A stretch of DNA of 14,898 bases from an uncultured Bacteroidales bacterium. Its GTDB lineage: Bacteria; Bacteroidota; Bacteroidia; Bacteroidales; Paludibacteraceae. The stretch is taken from contig CALATT010000030.1 of the NCBI GenBank assembly GCA_937891905.1, positions 1 through 14,898 of the forward strand, given 5' to 3'. The translations under genes were made by a program, and so were the position numbers. Of the stretch, positions 1 to 8,276 are shown piece after piece (position 1 is the first letter of the stretch; every line of letters starts with the position of its first letter). A model generated the notes under the pieces. That model ran no database searches and was not told where the DNA came from. It saw only the letters and a list, made by a program, of their open reading frames with translations.

Positions 1-41
1 TTTTAAGGATGGGGTCCTGGGTTCGAGCCCCAGCTGGTTCA
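1..41 (+). tRNA. tRNA-Lys(UUU), 3' part only (cut by the window edge)
   Basis: Only the 3' part of the tRNA is present. Positions 1-6 read as U33, anticodon UUU, A37 and A38. They are followed by the 3' anticodon stem (7-11), a five-base variable loop GGGTC (12-16) and a perfect T arm: CTGGG at 17-21, loop TTCGAGC at 22-28, CCCAG at 29-33. Positions 34-40 (CTGGTTC) are the 3' acceptor strand and A41 is the discriminator. No CCA is encoded, because the next bases are CAG. The T arm is certain. The Lys assignment rests on the spacing of the truncated anticodon loop, since the D arm and 5' acceptor strand lie outside the window. Confidence 0.75.
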
Positions 42-44
42 CAG

Positions 45-70
45 AGAGCAGCAGTCTTGCTGCTCTTTTT
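45..70 (+). terminator. Intrinsic terminator of the tRNA transcript
   Basis: A 9-bp perfect stem, AGAGCAGCA (45-53) with TGCTGCTCT (58-66), closes a GTCT loop and is followed by a T run to 70. It begins four bases after the tRNA discriminator and so ends the tRNA transcript. Confidence 0.85.
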
Positions 71-132
71 GTTTTTATATGATCTCCTTGCTTATTCATC
101 TTTCCTATTCTTTCAAATAAAGACTTATAATT

Positions 133-174
133 TTGCTTGCAAAATTACTGCTTTTTTTCTGAATATGCAAGCAA
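133..174. repeat. 9-bp inverted repeat in the tRNA to YD-repeat gene gap
   Basis: TTGCTTGCA at 133-141 is the exact reverse complement of TGCAAGCAA at 166-174, with a 24-base AT-rich spacer. Neither flank carries a T run in the correct position, so I do not call it a terminator. The rest of 71-260 shows no gene or other signal I can support. Confidence 0.4.
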
Positions 175-260
175 CTACGCCCAAAACTACTCAGAAAATG
201 TTTTTTAGATTACTCCAATGTTTGCTCTGATAAAGAAACTAACTAACAAAAATAAGTGGA

Positions 261-1151
261 TTATTCATAATAAGATATTTGACGAACCCAGTGTTGTGTA
301 TCTTTTCTATCAGAAGGCAGATATATAACAGCATCCTCAATCCGAGTATTTTTATACTCTATGTCACACAATTTAATAGTTTGGCTATCTCCGGTATAAT
401 TCGTTACAATTTTGTCAGTCCAATTACCATACTGGTCGTATTGACGGTATTCTGTTTGTGTATAACTATCATATACACCATGCCATTCTATTTTCTTTCT
501 TACTCGCCCTTCGCTGTCCAAGTAACACACTCCATGTGAATCATCCGGGCTTTTTTGCTCTCCATGGAAGCCTTGTTTTAGTACAATAGAATCGGCATAT
601 TCCAGTTTATAGCCGTAGGAAGGTTTATCATTGAAATAATAACAATATTCTTCAAGTCGTCCATCTTCATTATATGTGTACATTTTGTTCAGGGATTTAG
701 GTTGTTCATTTTTTGATATATAAACTTTTGTCAACTGACCAGCATCGTTGTATTCGTAGAACTCTCTTCCTAAAATGACTGTTCCTTGCATATTTACTTT
801 TTCTTGGATTGTACCATCCTCATTATAAGCAGCTATAACATAGTGATTGTCCTTCTGCTTGCGCTTTCTGTTTAGATGGATACCACGGTATACATATTCC
901 GACATGTCGGATTGAGTCCATGCTTGCAGAAACTCAACATTCTTTTTCTTATATCTGCCTGATTCAATCAGAATACCTTTTTCGTTATATATCTCCTGGC
1001 TATACCATTTCTTCTTGTCTGGATTACTCATCATAACCTCTTTAATAGGACCATTTAATGGCGCTTCTTCAAAAGGATTGAACACCTTCGCTTGTGTAGG
1101 AAGAAGCATCCATCCACTCAAAACTGACAGTAACAAGATTCTTTTTTTCAT
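261..1151 (-). CDS. Secreted YD-repeat-like protein of unknown function
   Basis: A 296-residue protein with a clear export signal: MKKR, then a hydrophobic core (residues 5-20), then a TQA/K cleavage-like site near residue 21. The mature part contains several short motifs of the YNEDG/YNDAG/YDQYGNW type, roughly 20-40 residues apart, with alternating aromatic and charged residues. This looks like degenerate YD (RHS-like) beta-hairpin repeats, as found in many Bacteroidetes surface or periplasmic proteins. No catalytic motif is visible. It is the last gene of the minus-strand run, separated from fic by 134 bp, so it probably has its own promoter, although I could not identify a TAnnTTTG box there. 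The export signal is seen directly, the repeat class is inference, and the function is unknown. Confidence 0.75.
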   Translation of the reverse strand: MKKRILLLSVLSGWMLLPTQAKVFNPFEEAPLNGPIKEVMMSNPDKKKWYSQEIYNEKGILIESGRYKKKNVEFLQAWTQSDMSEYVYRGIHLNRKRKQKDNHYVIAAYNEDGTIQEKVNMQGTVILGREFYEYNDAGQLTKVYISKNEQPKSLNKMYTYNEDGRLEEYCYYFNDKPSYGYKLEYADSIVLKQGFHGEQKSPDDSHGVCYLDSEGRVRKKIEWHGVYDSYTQTEYRQYDQYGNWTDKIVTNYTGDSQTIKLCDIEYKNTRIEDAVIYLPSDRKDTQHWVRQISYYE

Positions 1152-1285
1152 AATACGGTAGAGAATTTCTTTTTATTCAATATGTTATCGCGCGTTGCTA
1201 TGCGCATTTCTCCGGTTTAAAGTCTGGAGAGGGACGATATGTTATATTGGTTTTTATCTGTTGTTTAGTAATCTCATATTTGAGG

Positions 1286-2452
1286 TTATTTGTTCGATAA
1301 CTGATTTAGCAGCATCATTCCTTTCACCGTCAGCAGGTATTTCTGGTGAGGGTGACGAGGACTATCCGGATAAAGCAGACGCACAAAGCCGTTTTGCATG
1401 GCAGGATTGAGATATAGATTCAAGAAATTATCTCTACCTTTAAGTCCTATAGCCGTCATTATTTCCTTAATAGATAGTTTCTTATCCCCCATAGCCTGAA
1501 CCAAACGAATAGTGTTTTCGTCTTCCGTGTATAGCTGATGTCCAGTGTTTATAAGGTTGCTTGTCTCGAACTTATCCTGTACTTGTCCCGAACTTGTCCT
1601 GTACTTATCCTGAATATGCAAATCTCTGTTATGCAGCGGCATTTGTTCGCCCAGTAGCAGATTACGGAAGAAACGCTCCAAGTATTGCGGTGAGTTATTG
1701 ATACCAAGTCGCGCGTTCTTATAATTGGCGCGCACTAGCGCGTTTCTAAAGAACCATGAGTGTTGCTCAAAGAGCGTATTATCTATATTTTGGAATCCAA
1801 TGGAACGAAGATACTTGATGGTAAAAACAGCGGTGGTGCGTGTGTTGCCCTCACAGAAGGGATGGATTTGCCAGATATTCGCCACAAAAGCAGCAATATG
1901 ACGAATCGCATCGGGAAGAGCGAGGTTGGAGTAGTCAAACTGCTTCTCTTGCTCCAAATCATACTCCAGCGTTGCTTGCAATTGTGCACAACTGGCGTAG
2001 AGCACCGTGTCGCCGTCCAATACCCATTCTTTTTTGGTAATATCGTAGTCTCGGAACTGCCCTGCATGCTTGAAAACTCCTTTGAATATCTGGCGATGAA
2101 TAGCCGCAAAGCCAGCCACGCTGAATGTAAACGATTGCTCACTAAGCAACTTAGTGATATTCATTGCTACTTTGTCCGCTTCCTCTTTTTCGTCATCATC
2201 CGGCAAACGGATTTCTTTCGCTTGGTAGTATGTTTTAATCCTTTGTTCCGCTTCATCAGCACTAATCTGCCCTTCTATATGCTCTTGGGCGGTTTGCTTG
2301 AGGAAATCGGAAACTGTCAGTTGATCAACGGCTTGCAGACCGATAGCCGTACGCCAATAGTCTGCACGCTCACGCACAGATGGCCCCGGAGTTCGAAGAT
2401 ACTTTTCAAACTCCGGAATGTACGGGTTTTCTATGTCGTGCTTTTTAGCCAT
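1286..2452 (-). CDS. Fic-family protein (probable protein AMP-transferase)
   Basis: A 388-residue Fic/DOC-fold protein. The active-site signature is IHPFCEGNTRT, with catalytic His197 and the anion-hole loop at 199-205 (family motif HPFx[D/E]GNxR; here Thr204 replaces the usual Gly). The family transfers AMP from ATP to a hydroxyl of a target protein. The conserved flap and helix upstream (HRQIFKGVFKHAGQFRDYD, about 119-137) is also present. Residues 51-77 (LKQTAQEHIEGQIS and following) resemble a fused VbhA-like antitoxin helix that may self-inhibit, but the strict [S/T]xxxE[G/N] motif is not met (Gln56 sits four residues before E60-G61). Residues about 281-295 are an expanded linker encoded by 11-bp repeats, followed by a C-terminal domain of winged-helix type. 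The gene ends 12 bp after leuS in the same direction. The target is unknown. Confidence 0.9.
   Translation of the reverse strand: MAKKHDIENPYIPEFEKYLRTPGPSVRERADYWRTAIGLQAVDQLTVSDFLKQTAQEHIEGQISADEAEQRIKTYYQAKEIRLPDDDEKEEADKVAMNITKLLSEQSFTFSVAGFAAIHRQIFKGVFKHAGQFRDYDITKKEWVLDGDTVLYASCAQLQATLEYDLEQEKQFDYSNLALPDAIRHIAAFVANIWQIHPFCEGNTRTTAVFTIKYLRSIGFQNIDNTLFEQHSWFFRNALVRANYKNARLGINNSPQYLERFFRNLLLGEQMPLHNRDLHIQDKYRTSSGQVQDKFETSNLINTGHQLYTEDENTIRLVQAMGDKKLSIKEIMTAIGLKGRDNFLNLYLNPAMQNGFVRLLYPDSPRHPHQKYLLTVKGMMLLNQLSNK
1568..1611. repeat. Four 11-bp tandem repeats inside fic
   Basis: Four consecutive 11-mers start at 1568, 1579, 1590 and 1601, of form G[A/T]ACTT[A/G]TCC[T/C] on the plus strand. 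They encode the hydrophilic QDKYRTSSGQVQDKFETS linker between the Fic core and the C-terminal domain. Because 11 is not a multiple of three, successive units are read in different frames until three units restore the phase, so the linker could vary in length only by certain unit changes. Confidence 0.85.
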
Positions 2453-2464
2453 AAATGACTGTAG

Positions 2465-5290
2465 TTACATCACGATATTTACAATCCTACCTGGCACAAC
2501 AATCACTTTCTTTGGTGCTTGACCGTTGAGGTATTTCTGTGTATCCTCGTGTGCCAACACTTGTTTCTCCACTTCCTCTTTCGGCGTGTCTTTTGCGCAC
2601 TCGAAAGTGAAACGCACTTTACCATTAAACTGCACAGGGTATTTCTGTGTGTCCTCTACCAAGTACGCCTCGTTGCATATAGGCCACTCGGCATTCACAA
2701 CGAACTGGCTGATTGCTGATAGCTGATCGCTGATAGCTTGGCATCTCTGCCACATTTCTTCTGCGATATGCGGAGCGTAAGGTGCAAGCAGGATAGCCAC
2801 TTGCTCTAAGATAGCACGCTTATTGCATTTGAGCGCGCTCAACTCGTTCTGCGCGATCATGAAGGCAGGAATAGAAGTATTGAATGAAAAATTCTCTATG
2901 TCCCATGTGATCTTCTTAATGAGTTTATGTAGGCTGCGCAATTCCTCTTTGGTAGGCTCTGCGTTCACTATATTTTCATACATATTCCATAGGCGTTTGA
3001 GGAAACGGTGTACGCCGTCAATACCATTGGTATCCCATGGTTTGGACATCTCTAATGGACCGAGGAACATCTCGTATAAGCGGAGTGTGTCTGCACCGTA
3101 CTTAGCAATCACATCGTCTGGGTTGACTACATTGAACATGGACTTGGACATTTTCTCCACTGCCCAACCGCATATATACTGTTTCTCGCCAGCCAAGTAT
3201 GGATTATCTTCCACCGAGGTGCCGTCTGCGAAGACGAACTGTGCATTCTTGTATTCAGGCATCCAAGCGCGGAAGGCATTGATATCCAATACATCGTTGT
3301 TAACGATATTCACATTGACATGTATTGGTTGCACTTTACCTTTGTATTCTGGGTTTTCGATGAGGTTATAACTGATGTATAGGTTACCTGTCGCTCCTTC
3401 ACCAATATAGCGATATACGAAGTTAGAGCGGCCTTGAATCATACCTTGGTTAATCAGTTTTTTGTATGGCTCATCTTCGCAAATATAACCTAAATCGTAT
3501 AGGAATTTATTCCAGAAGCGTGAGTAGATAAGGTGACCAGTAGCATGCTCCGAACCACCCATGTAAAGGTCCACTTGCTTCCAATACGCATTCACTTCAG
3601 GTGCTACCAATGCCTTGTCATTGTGGTTGTCCATGTATCGGAGGTAGTAGGCTGATGAACCTGCGAAGCCAGGCATGGTGCACAACTCTAATGGGAAGAT
3701 TGTTTGATTATCAATGAGCGCTTTATCCACTACTTGCTTATTAACCTCGTCCCATGCCCATTGGGTGGCGTTGCCTAATGGTGGTTCGCCGTTCTCGGTG
3801 GGTTTGAAGTCCGATACCTCTGGCAAGCAGAGTGGTAAGCACTCGATAGGCAGGGTGTAAGGCATATTATCTTTGTAGTATATTGGGAAGGGTTCTCCCC
3901 AGTAACGCTGACGGCTGAAGATAGCATCGCGCAAGCGGTAGTTAATCTTCACGCGACCAATACCGGTGTTGGTAATATACTCTTTCATCGCCTGAATAGC
4001 GTCTTTCACTTCCATGCCATTGAGGAAACCAGAGTTGGTCATCTTGCCTTCCTTGGCATCGAAAGACTCTTCGCTCACATCAGCACCCTCGATGAGTGGT
4101 ATGATAGGTAGGTTGAAATGGCGCGCGAAAGCGTAATCGCGGCTATCGTGTGCTGGTACTGCCATGATGGCACCTGTGCCGTAACCTGCGAGCACATAAT
4201 CGGATATATAAATAGGTATCTCGCCTTGTGTGAGTGGGTTGATAGCATATGAACCAGTGAAGACACCCGTTACGCGTCTATCTGCTATACGCTCGCGTTC
4301 GGTGCGGCTCTTGCAGCGTTGTAGGTATGCCTCCACTTCTTCGCGTTGCTCGTCGGTCACCACGCGCTTTACATATTCGCTTTCGGGGGCAAGTACCATG
4401 AAAGTCACACCAAACACAGTGTCCGCACGGGTGGTGAAGATAGTAAACGGCGCGTCTTGCCCTTTGACGGTAAACTGCATCTCGGCTCCTTCGGAGCGAC
4501 CAATCCAGTTGCGTTGTGTCTCTTTGAGACTATCGGTCCAATCGATGCGATCTAATCCTTCGAGCAGTCGTCCTGCGTAGGCGCTCACGCGCAAGCACCA
4601 CTGACGCATCACGCGCTGCTCCACAGGGTAACCACCGCGTACAGATAATCCTTCACTCACCTCGTCATTGGCAAGTACGGTACCGAGTTTAGGGCACCAG
4701 TTCACTTTGGTATCTGCCAAGTAAGCAATACGGTAGTTCATCAATCGCTCTTGTTGTGCTTTCTCGCTCAGCGTAGCCCAAGTAGGGTCGTTGGCTTCCC
4801 ATTCGCTGATGAGTTGACTGATAGGTTGTGCTTTCTGCGTGCGTGGGTCAAAATAGGAATGGAACATCTGTATGAATGCCCATTGCGTCCAGTGGTAGTA
4901 AGAGGGGTCGCAAGTGCGAATCTCTCTATCCCAGTCGTAGCAGAAACCTATTTTCTTGAGTTGCTCAATATAGCGGTCAATATTCTCGAAAGTGGTTTTC
5001 TCAGGGTGTGTACCTGTTTGAATAGCGTATTGCTCAGCAGGTAGTCCGTATGAGTCAAATCCCATGGGGTGGAGCACATTAAATCCTTGTAGGCTTTTGT
5101 AGCGCGCGTAAATATCGCTGGCTATGTATCCTAATGGGTGACCCACATGTAAGCCTGCTCCTGAAGGGTATGGGAACATATCCAGCACATAGAAATGTGG
5201 TTTGTCTGATTGGTTAGGTACATGGTAGATGTTTTGTTCTGCCCATGCTTGTTGCCATTTGCTTTCAATGGCTGAAAAATTGTAATCCAT
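2465..5290 (-). CDS. leuS: Leucyl-tRNA synthetase
   Basis: A class I aminoacyl-tRNA synthetase that charges tRNA-Leu with leucine in the cytoplasm; an essential translation gene. At 941 residues it has the full length of bacterial LeuRS. The HIGH signature is LHVGH (residues 47-51) within MFPYPSGAGLHVGHPLGY, and the KMSKS loop is at 713-717. Between them lies the CP1 editing domain, with the threonine-rich stretch TIFTTRADTVFGVTF and the GTGAIMAVPAHDSRD motif needed to hydrolyse mischarged tRNA. The anticodon-binding domain follows. One oddity: residues about 852-861 (SDQLSAIS region) are encoded by four perfect 7-bp tandem repeats in a loop before the C-terminal domain. The start is the ATG at 5290, 40 bp after the BRO gene ends, so it is probably co-transcribed with it. 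Confidence 0.98.
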   Translation of the reverse strand: MDYNFSAIESKWQQAWAEQNIYHVPNQSDKPHFYVLDMFPYPSGAGLHVGHPLGYIASDIYARYKSLQGFNVLHPMGFDSYGLPAEQYAIQTGTHPEKTTFENIDRYIEQLKKIGFCYDWDREIRTCDPSYYHWTQWAFIQMFHSYFDPRTQKAQPISQLISEWEANDPTWATLSEKAQQERLMNYRIAYLADTKVNWCPKLGTVLANDEVSEGLSVRGGYPVEQRVMRQWCLRVSAYAGRLLEGLDRIDWTDSLKETQRNWIGRSEGAEMQFTVKGQDAPFTIFTTRADTVFGVTFMVLAPESEYVKRVVTDEQREEVEAYLQRCKSRTERERIADRRVTGVFTGSYAINPLTQGEIPIYISDYVLAGYGTGAIMAVPAHDSRDYAFARHFNLPIIPLIEGADVSEESFDAKEGKMTNSGFLNGMEVKDAIQAMKEYITNTGIGRVKINYRLRDAIFSRQRYWGEPFPIYYKDNMPYTLPIECLPLCLPEVSDFKPTENGEPPLGNATQWAWDEVNKQVVDKALIDNQTIFPLELCTMPGFAGSSAYYLRYMDNHNDKALVAPEVNAYWKQVDLYMGGSEHATGHLIYSRFWNKFLYDLGYICEDEPYKKLINQGMIQGRSNFVYRYIGEGATGNLYISYNLIENPEYKGKVQPIHVNVNIVNNDVLDINAFRAWMPEYKNAQFVFADGTSVEDNPYLAGEKQYICGWAVEKMSKSMFNVVNPDDVIAKYGADTLRLYEMFLGPLEMSKPWDTNGIDGVHRFLKRLWNMYENIVNAEPTKEELRSLHKLIKKITWDIENFSFNTSIPAFMIAQNELSALKCNKRAILEQVAILLAPYAPHIAEEMWQRCQAISDQLSAISQFVVNAEWPICNEAYLVEDTQKYPVQFNGKVRFTFECAKDTPKEEVEKQVLAHEDTQKYLNGQAPKKVIVVPGRIVNIVM
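2708..2735. repeat. Heptad tandem array (GCTGATN x4) inside leuS
   Basis: Four consecutive 7-mers of form GCTGAT plus one variable base start at 2708, 2715, 2722 and 2729, followed by a partial fifth (GCTT). The array lies wholly within leuS and encodes part of a surface-type loop (residues about 852-861). It has the same period as the arrays around 8242-9016, but a different unit sequence. Confidence 0.85.
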
Positions 5291-5330
5291 AAAAATATGT
5301 ACGATTTAATTATTTATCGCGATGTTTGAT

Positions 5331-6203
5331 CTATTTATCTTCTTTATCCTCGAATGGTAATTCTTCTGCTTTGCCTTTTGCTTCTATCGGACGGATGTGA
5401 TCCGAAGCGCGTTCGGATGAGATGACGGAATGACCTAAACGACTTTCAATGTCTGCACGGGCGTTACGGGCAACCTCGCCACCTTCTTTGGCTGTTTGGC
5501 GACTCTGAGCCATTCCTTTTGGATTACGCTGGCGAGATATTTCCGTCGCAGTTACTTCGGCAAGCGTGTTTAGCGCTAGTTCGACATTCGTCATGTTATC
5601 ACGCAGGTTCTCTTTTGTCAGACCTTTGTGGCGTTTGTATTCACCGGTGGTCATGCCGCTCCAAGCCTGCGTGAGGACATTCGTAAGAATCGCAAAGTCC
5701 TTCTGCTCTGTAATACCTGCACGATGCCATTCGTCCGTCAACTCTTTGCGCATCTCAATGGAGCGCATCCTTTCGTTAATCCATTTATCGGAATAACCTT
5801 GGCGGCGATAGTCTTCCACCGCCATTTGGAAAGTCAGTTCCGGATCAATCATCTGGTCAATGCGCTGCTCGCCTAATTTTGCCAACCACTGCTTGACAGG
5901 CTCCGCTTTCTTAGATGGGATAGACTGAATGAGACGGAAAATACCTTGTAAATCAGCCGCAAGCGTAAGCCTTTTTTTCCCGGTTAGGGTTGTCATCATT
6001 ACCTGGGGACAATTTGTCCCTAGGAACAACCCAACCTCTTGATCACGCTTGCGTAACTTCTTTAAATAGTCGGTCGGATTGGAACTATCCGTCAATACCT
6101 GTACTATATCCACAATAGAGAAATAGTACTTTTCTTGCTCGGCATCCCACACGATGCGGACACGCTTTCCTTCAAAGAGTTGTATGGCAAAATTATCATC
6201 CAT
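5331..6203 (-). CDS. BRO-N domain protein (phage antirepressor / DinD-like)
   Basis: A 290-residue protein. The N-terminal 100 residues are a BRO-N domain (VRIVWDAEQEKYYFSIVDIV, then VLTDSSNPTDYLKKLRKRD), the DNA-binding module of phage and baculovirus antirepressors. The middle and C-terminal parts (ADLQGIFRLIQSIPSKKAEPVKQWL; ERMRSIEMRKELTDEW; EVTATEISR; EGGEVARNARADIESRLGHSVIS) match the pattern I know from DinD-type and stand-alone BRO antirepressor proteins of Bacteroidetes. It probably regulates gene expression in response to damage or phage signals. It sits alone between transketolase and leuS on the chromosomal strand (18 and 40 bp gaps), so it looks like a settled former phage gene rather than part of a prophage. 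The family is secure; the role is inference. Confidence 0.85.
   Translation of the reverse strand: MDDNFAIQLFEGKRVRIVWDAEQEKYYFSIVDIVQVLTDSSNPTDYLKKLRKRDQEVGLFLGTNCPQVMMTTLTGKKRLTLAADLQGIFRLIQSIPSKKAEPVKQWLAKLGEQRIDQMIDPELTFQMAVEDYRRQGYSDKWINERMRSIEMRKELTDEWHRAGITEQKDFAILTNVLTQAWSGMTTGEYKRHKGLTKENLRDNMTNVELALNTLAEVTATEISRQRNPKGMAQSRQTAKEGGEVARNARADIESRLGHSVISSERASDHIRPIEAKGKAEELPFEDKEDK
6002..6024. repeat. Near-perfect palindrome inside the BRO-N gene
   Basis: GGGACAA (6006-6012), one central base, then TTGTCCC (6014-6020) form a perfect 15-bp palindrome. It extends outward through a G-T wobble and three further pairs to 6002-6024. It lies in the coding region for GLFLGTNCPQV. It could be a protein-binding site, an RNA hairpin, or simply codon coincidence. 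Confidence 0.6.
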
Positions 6204-6221
6204 AGTGTCTGTTGTTCTTGC

Positions 6222-8231
6222 TTATAGCATTGCTTTCACCTGCTCATAGACATTCTGTGCGGTGAAGCCGAGTTTCTCATCCAGCACTTTGTATGGCGCG
6301 GAGAAACCAAAGCTATCGAGTCCCCACACTTTGCCGTTCTCGCCTACGAGTCCCTCCAGCGTGCAAGAGAGTCCTGCTGTCAAACCAAAGCGTTGGATAC
6401 CTTGTGGCAGCACTTCGTTTTGGTACGCTTTGTCTTGCTGGCGGAATAGTCCTTCGGACGGCACACTCACTATCTGCAAGCGAATTCCTTCTGCGCGTAG
6501 CAGTTCTGCGCCGGAAAGAAGGGTGCTCACTTCGCTACCCGAAGCAATCATCACTACTTGTGGGTTCTCGTCTTTGGAAACGATATATCCACCTTTGCTC
6601 ACGCCCTCAAGTGATACATTAGGTATATTAGGTACATCCTGACGGCTGAAGATGAGTGCAGTTGGTGTATCGGTATTCTCCATAGCCAGTCGCCATGCGA
6701 TAGTAGTCTCTTCTACATCAGCAGGGCGTAGAACAAGCATGGATGGTTTGCCGCTGTGGTTATGTAGCTTCTCCATGAGTCGCACTTGTGCTTCTTGTTC
6801 TACTGGTTCGTGTGTAGGACCATCTTCGCCTACGCGGAAAGCATCGTGGCTCCAGATGAACTTAACAGGCAATTCCATCAGAGCGGCCATGCGGATGGCG
6901 GGTTTCATATAATCGCTGAAGACGAAGAAAGTGCCGCATGCAGGGATGATACCTCCGTGGAGCGACATACCTATCATCACGCATGCCATGGTGAGTTCGG
7001 CTACGCCTGCTTGTAAGAAGCGTCCGCTGAAATCGCCTTTCTGAATAGCGTGTGTCTTCTTGAGGAATCCGTCCGTCTTGTCGGAGTTGGATAGGTCGGC
7101 TGAACTAACAATCATATTACCCACATGTTCTGCGAGGTGTGCGAGAACGGTGGCGCTACCATTGCGGGTGGCTGCACCTGCTTTCTGGGTGATAAGGCTC
7201 CAGTCGATACATGGTACTTCGCCTGACATGAAAGTCTCGTATTCATTGGCTGCGAGTGGGTTGGATTGCTTCCAATCGTAGTATGCGGCATAGCGTGCAT
7301 TGGTCAACTCGCGCAACTCAGCTGCGCGGCGGTCGTATAGGTCGCGTACCTCTTTGAAGATAACGAATGGGTCGTTAGGGTCACCACCGAGGTTCTCGAT
7401 GGTCTTCTCGATGCTTGCACCTGATTTGCTGAGTGGTTGCCCGTGGGTGGAACATTGGTTCTCGAAGTTCGCTCCCTCTGCGGTGACACATCCTTTACCC
7501 ATGATGGTATGACCGATGATGAGGGTAGGACGCTTGTCTTCTGCTTTGGCTTGCTTGAGCGCTTCGCGGATAGCATCCGGGTCATTGCCGTCTATCTCGA
7601 GTACGAACCAATCCCATGCTTTGTATTTGGCTGCCACATCTTCGGAAGTCACTTCGTCGCAATCAGTGGATAACTGTACAGTATTGCTGTCATAGAACAT
7701 GATGAGGTTGTCCAAACCGAGGTGTCCAGCCAATCGTCCTGCGCCCTGTGAAATCTCTTCCTGGATACCTCCGTCAGAGATGAAAGCGTAGATAGTAGGG
7801 TTGTGTATAGCGCCAAAGCGGGTGTTGAACCACTTAGCAGCGATAGCAGCTCCTACGGCGAAGGTGTGTCCTTGTCCTAATGGTCCCGAGGTGTTCTCAA
7901 TCATGCGCTCTATATTACGCTCTGGGTGTCCGGGTGTGACGGAACCCCATTGGCGTAGGTTCTGCAAGTCCGTTAGTGTGTATTTGCCTGCAAGGCATAA
8001 CTGTGCATAGAGCATAGGTGACATGTGACCTGGGTCCAAGAAGAAGCGGTCGCGTGCTTCCCATTGTGGGTTTTCTGGGTCATATTCCAGGAACTCTGCG
8101 AAGAGTACATTGATGAAGTCTGCGCCACCCATTGCTCCGCCTGGGTGTCCACTTTTTGCTTTTTCTACTGCAGCTGCGGCGAGGATGCGGATGTTATCCG
8201 CCGCACGAGTCATTAATTCTTTTGTGTTCAT
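6222..8231 (-). CDS. tkt: Transketolase
   Basis: A thiamine-diphosphate enzyme that moves two-carbon units between ketose and aldose phosphates in the non-oxidative pentose phosphate pathway. The 669 residues match full-length bacterial transketolase. Visible motifs: AKSGHPGGAMGG with the substrate and cofactor His29; the ThDP/Mg motif SDGGIQEEISQGAG (152-165) ending near DSN, a Bacteroidetes-type variant of the usual GDGC; and EDGPTHEPVEQEAQ in the pyrimidine-binding domain, containing the conserved glutamate and histidine. The C-terminal domain is present to the end (KVLDEKLGFTAQNVYEQVKAML). The start ATG at 8231 lies only 10 bp from a heptad repeat array that fills the gap to the preceding four-helix-bundle gene. 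Confidence 0.97.
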   Translation of the reverse strand: MNTKELMTRAADNIRILAAAAVEKAKSGHPGGAMGGADFINVLFAEFLEYDPENPQWEARDRFFLDPGHMSPMLYAQLCLAGKYTLTDLQNLRQWGSVTPGHPERNIERMIENTSGPLGQGHTFAVGAAIAAKWFNTRFGAIHNPTIYAFISDGGIQEEISQGAGRLAGHLGLDNLIMFYDSNTVQLSTDCDEVTSEDVAAKYKAWDWFVLEIDGNDPDAIREALKQAKAEDKRPTLIIGHTIMGKGCVTAEGANFENQCSTHGQPLSKSGASIEKTIENLGGDPNDPFVIFKEVRDLYDRRAAELRELTNARYAAYYDWKQSNPLAANEYETFMSGEVPCIDWSLITQKAGAATRNGSATVLAHLAEHVGNMIVSSADLSNSDKTDGFLKKTHAIQKGDFSGRFLQAGVAELTMACVMIGMSLHGGIIPACGTFFVFSDYMKPAIRMAALMELPVKFIWSHDAFRVGEDGPTHEPVEQEAQVRLMEKLHNHSGKPSMLVLRPADVEETTIAWRLAMENTDTPTALIFSRQDVPNIPNVSLEGVSKGGYIVSKDENPQVVMIASGSEVSTLLSGAELLRAEGIRLQIVSVPSEGLFRQQDKAYQNEVLPQGIQRFGLTAGLSCTLEGLVGENGKVWGLDSFGFSAPYKVLDEKLGFTAQNVYEQVKAML

Positions 8232-8241
8232 ATGATGAAAG

Positions 8242-8276
8242 TATTGAGTACTGAGTATTGAGTATTAAGTATTATT
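8242..8276. repeat. Heptad tandem array C (TATTGAG type), between four-helix-bundle gene and tkt
   Basis: Consecutive 7-mers on the plus strand start at 8242, 8249, 8256, 8263 and 8270 (TATTGAG, TACTGAG, TATTGAG, TATTAAG, then a decayed TATTATT). The array fills the 40-bp gap and contains the stop codon of the four-helix-bundle gene. Its orientation is the same as array A (8968-9016) and opposite to array B (8671-8747). Confidence 0.9.

Noticed and set aside
1209..1230. Terminator after fic (TCTCC...GGAGA)
   Set aside because: The stem is weak in the middle, and no T run follows in the leftward direction.
1760..2458. Plus-strand 232-residue ORF opposite fic
   Set aside because: It has no family motif and is fully antisense to a protein with an intact Fic active site.
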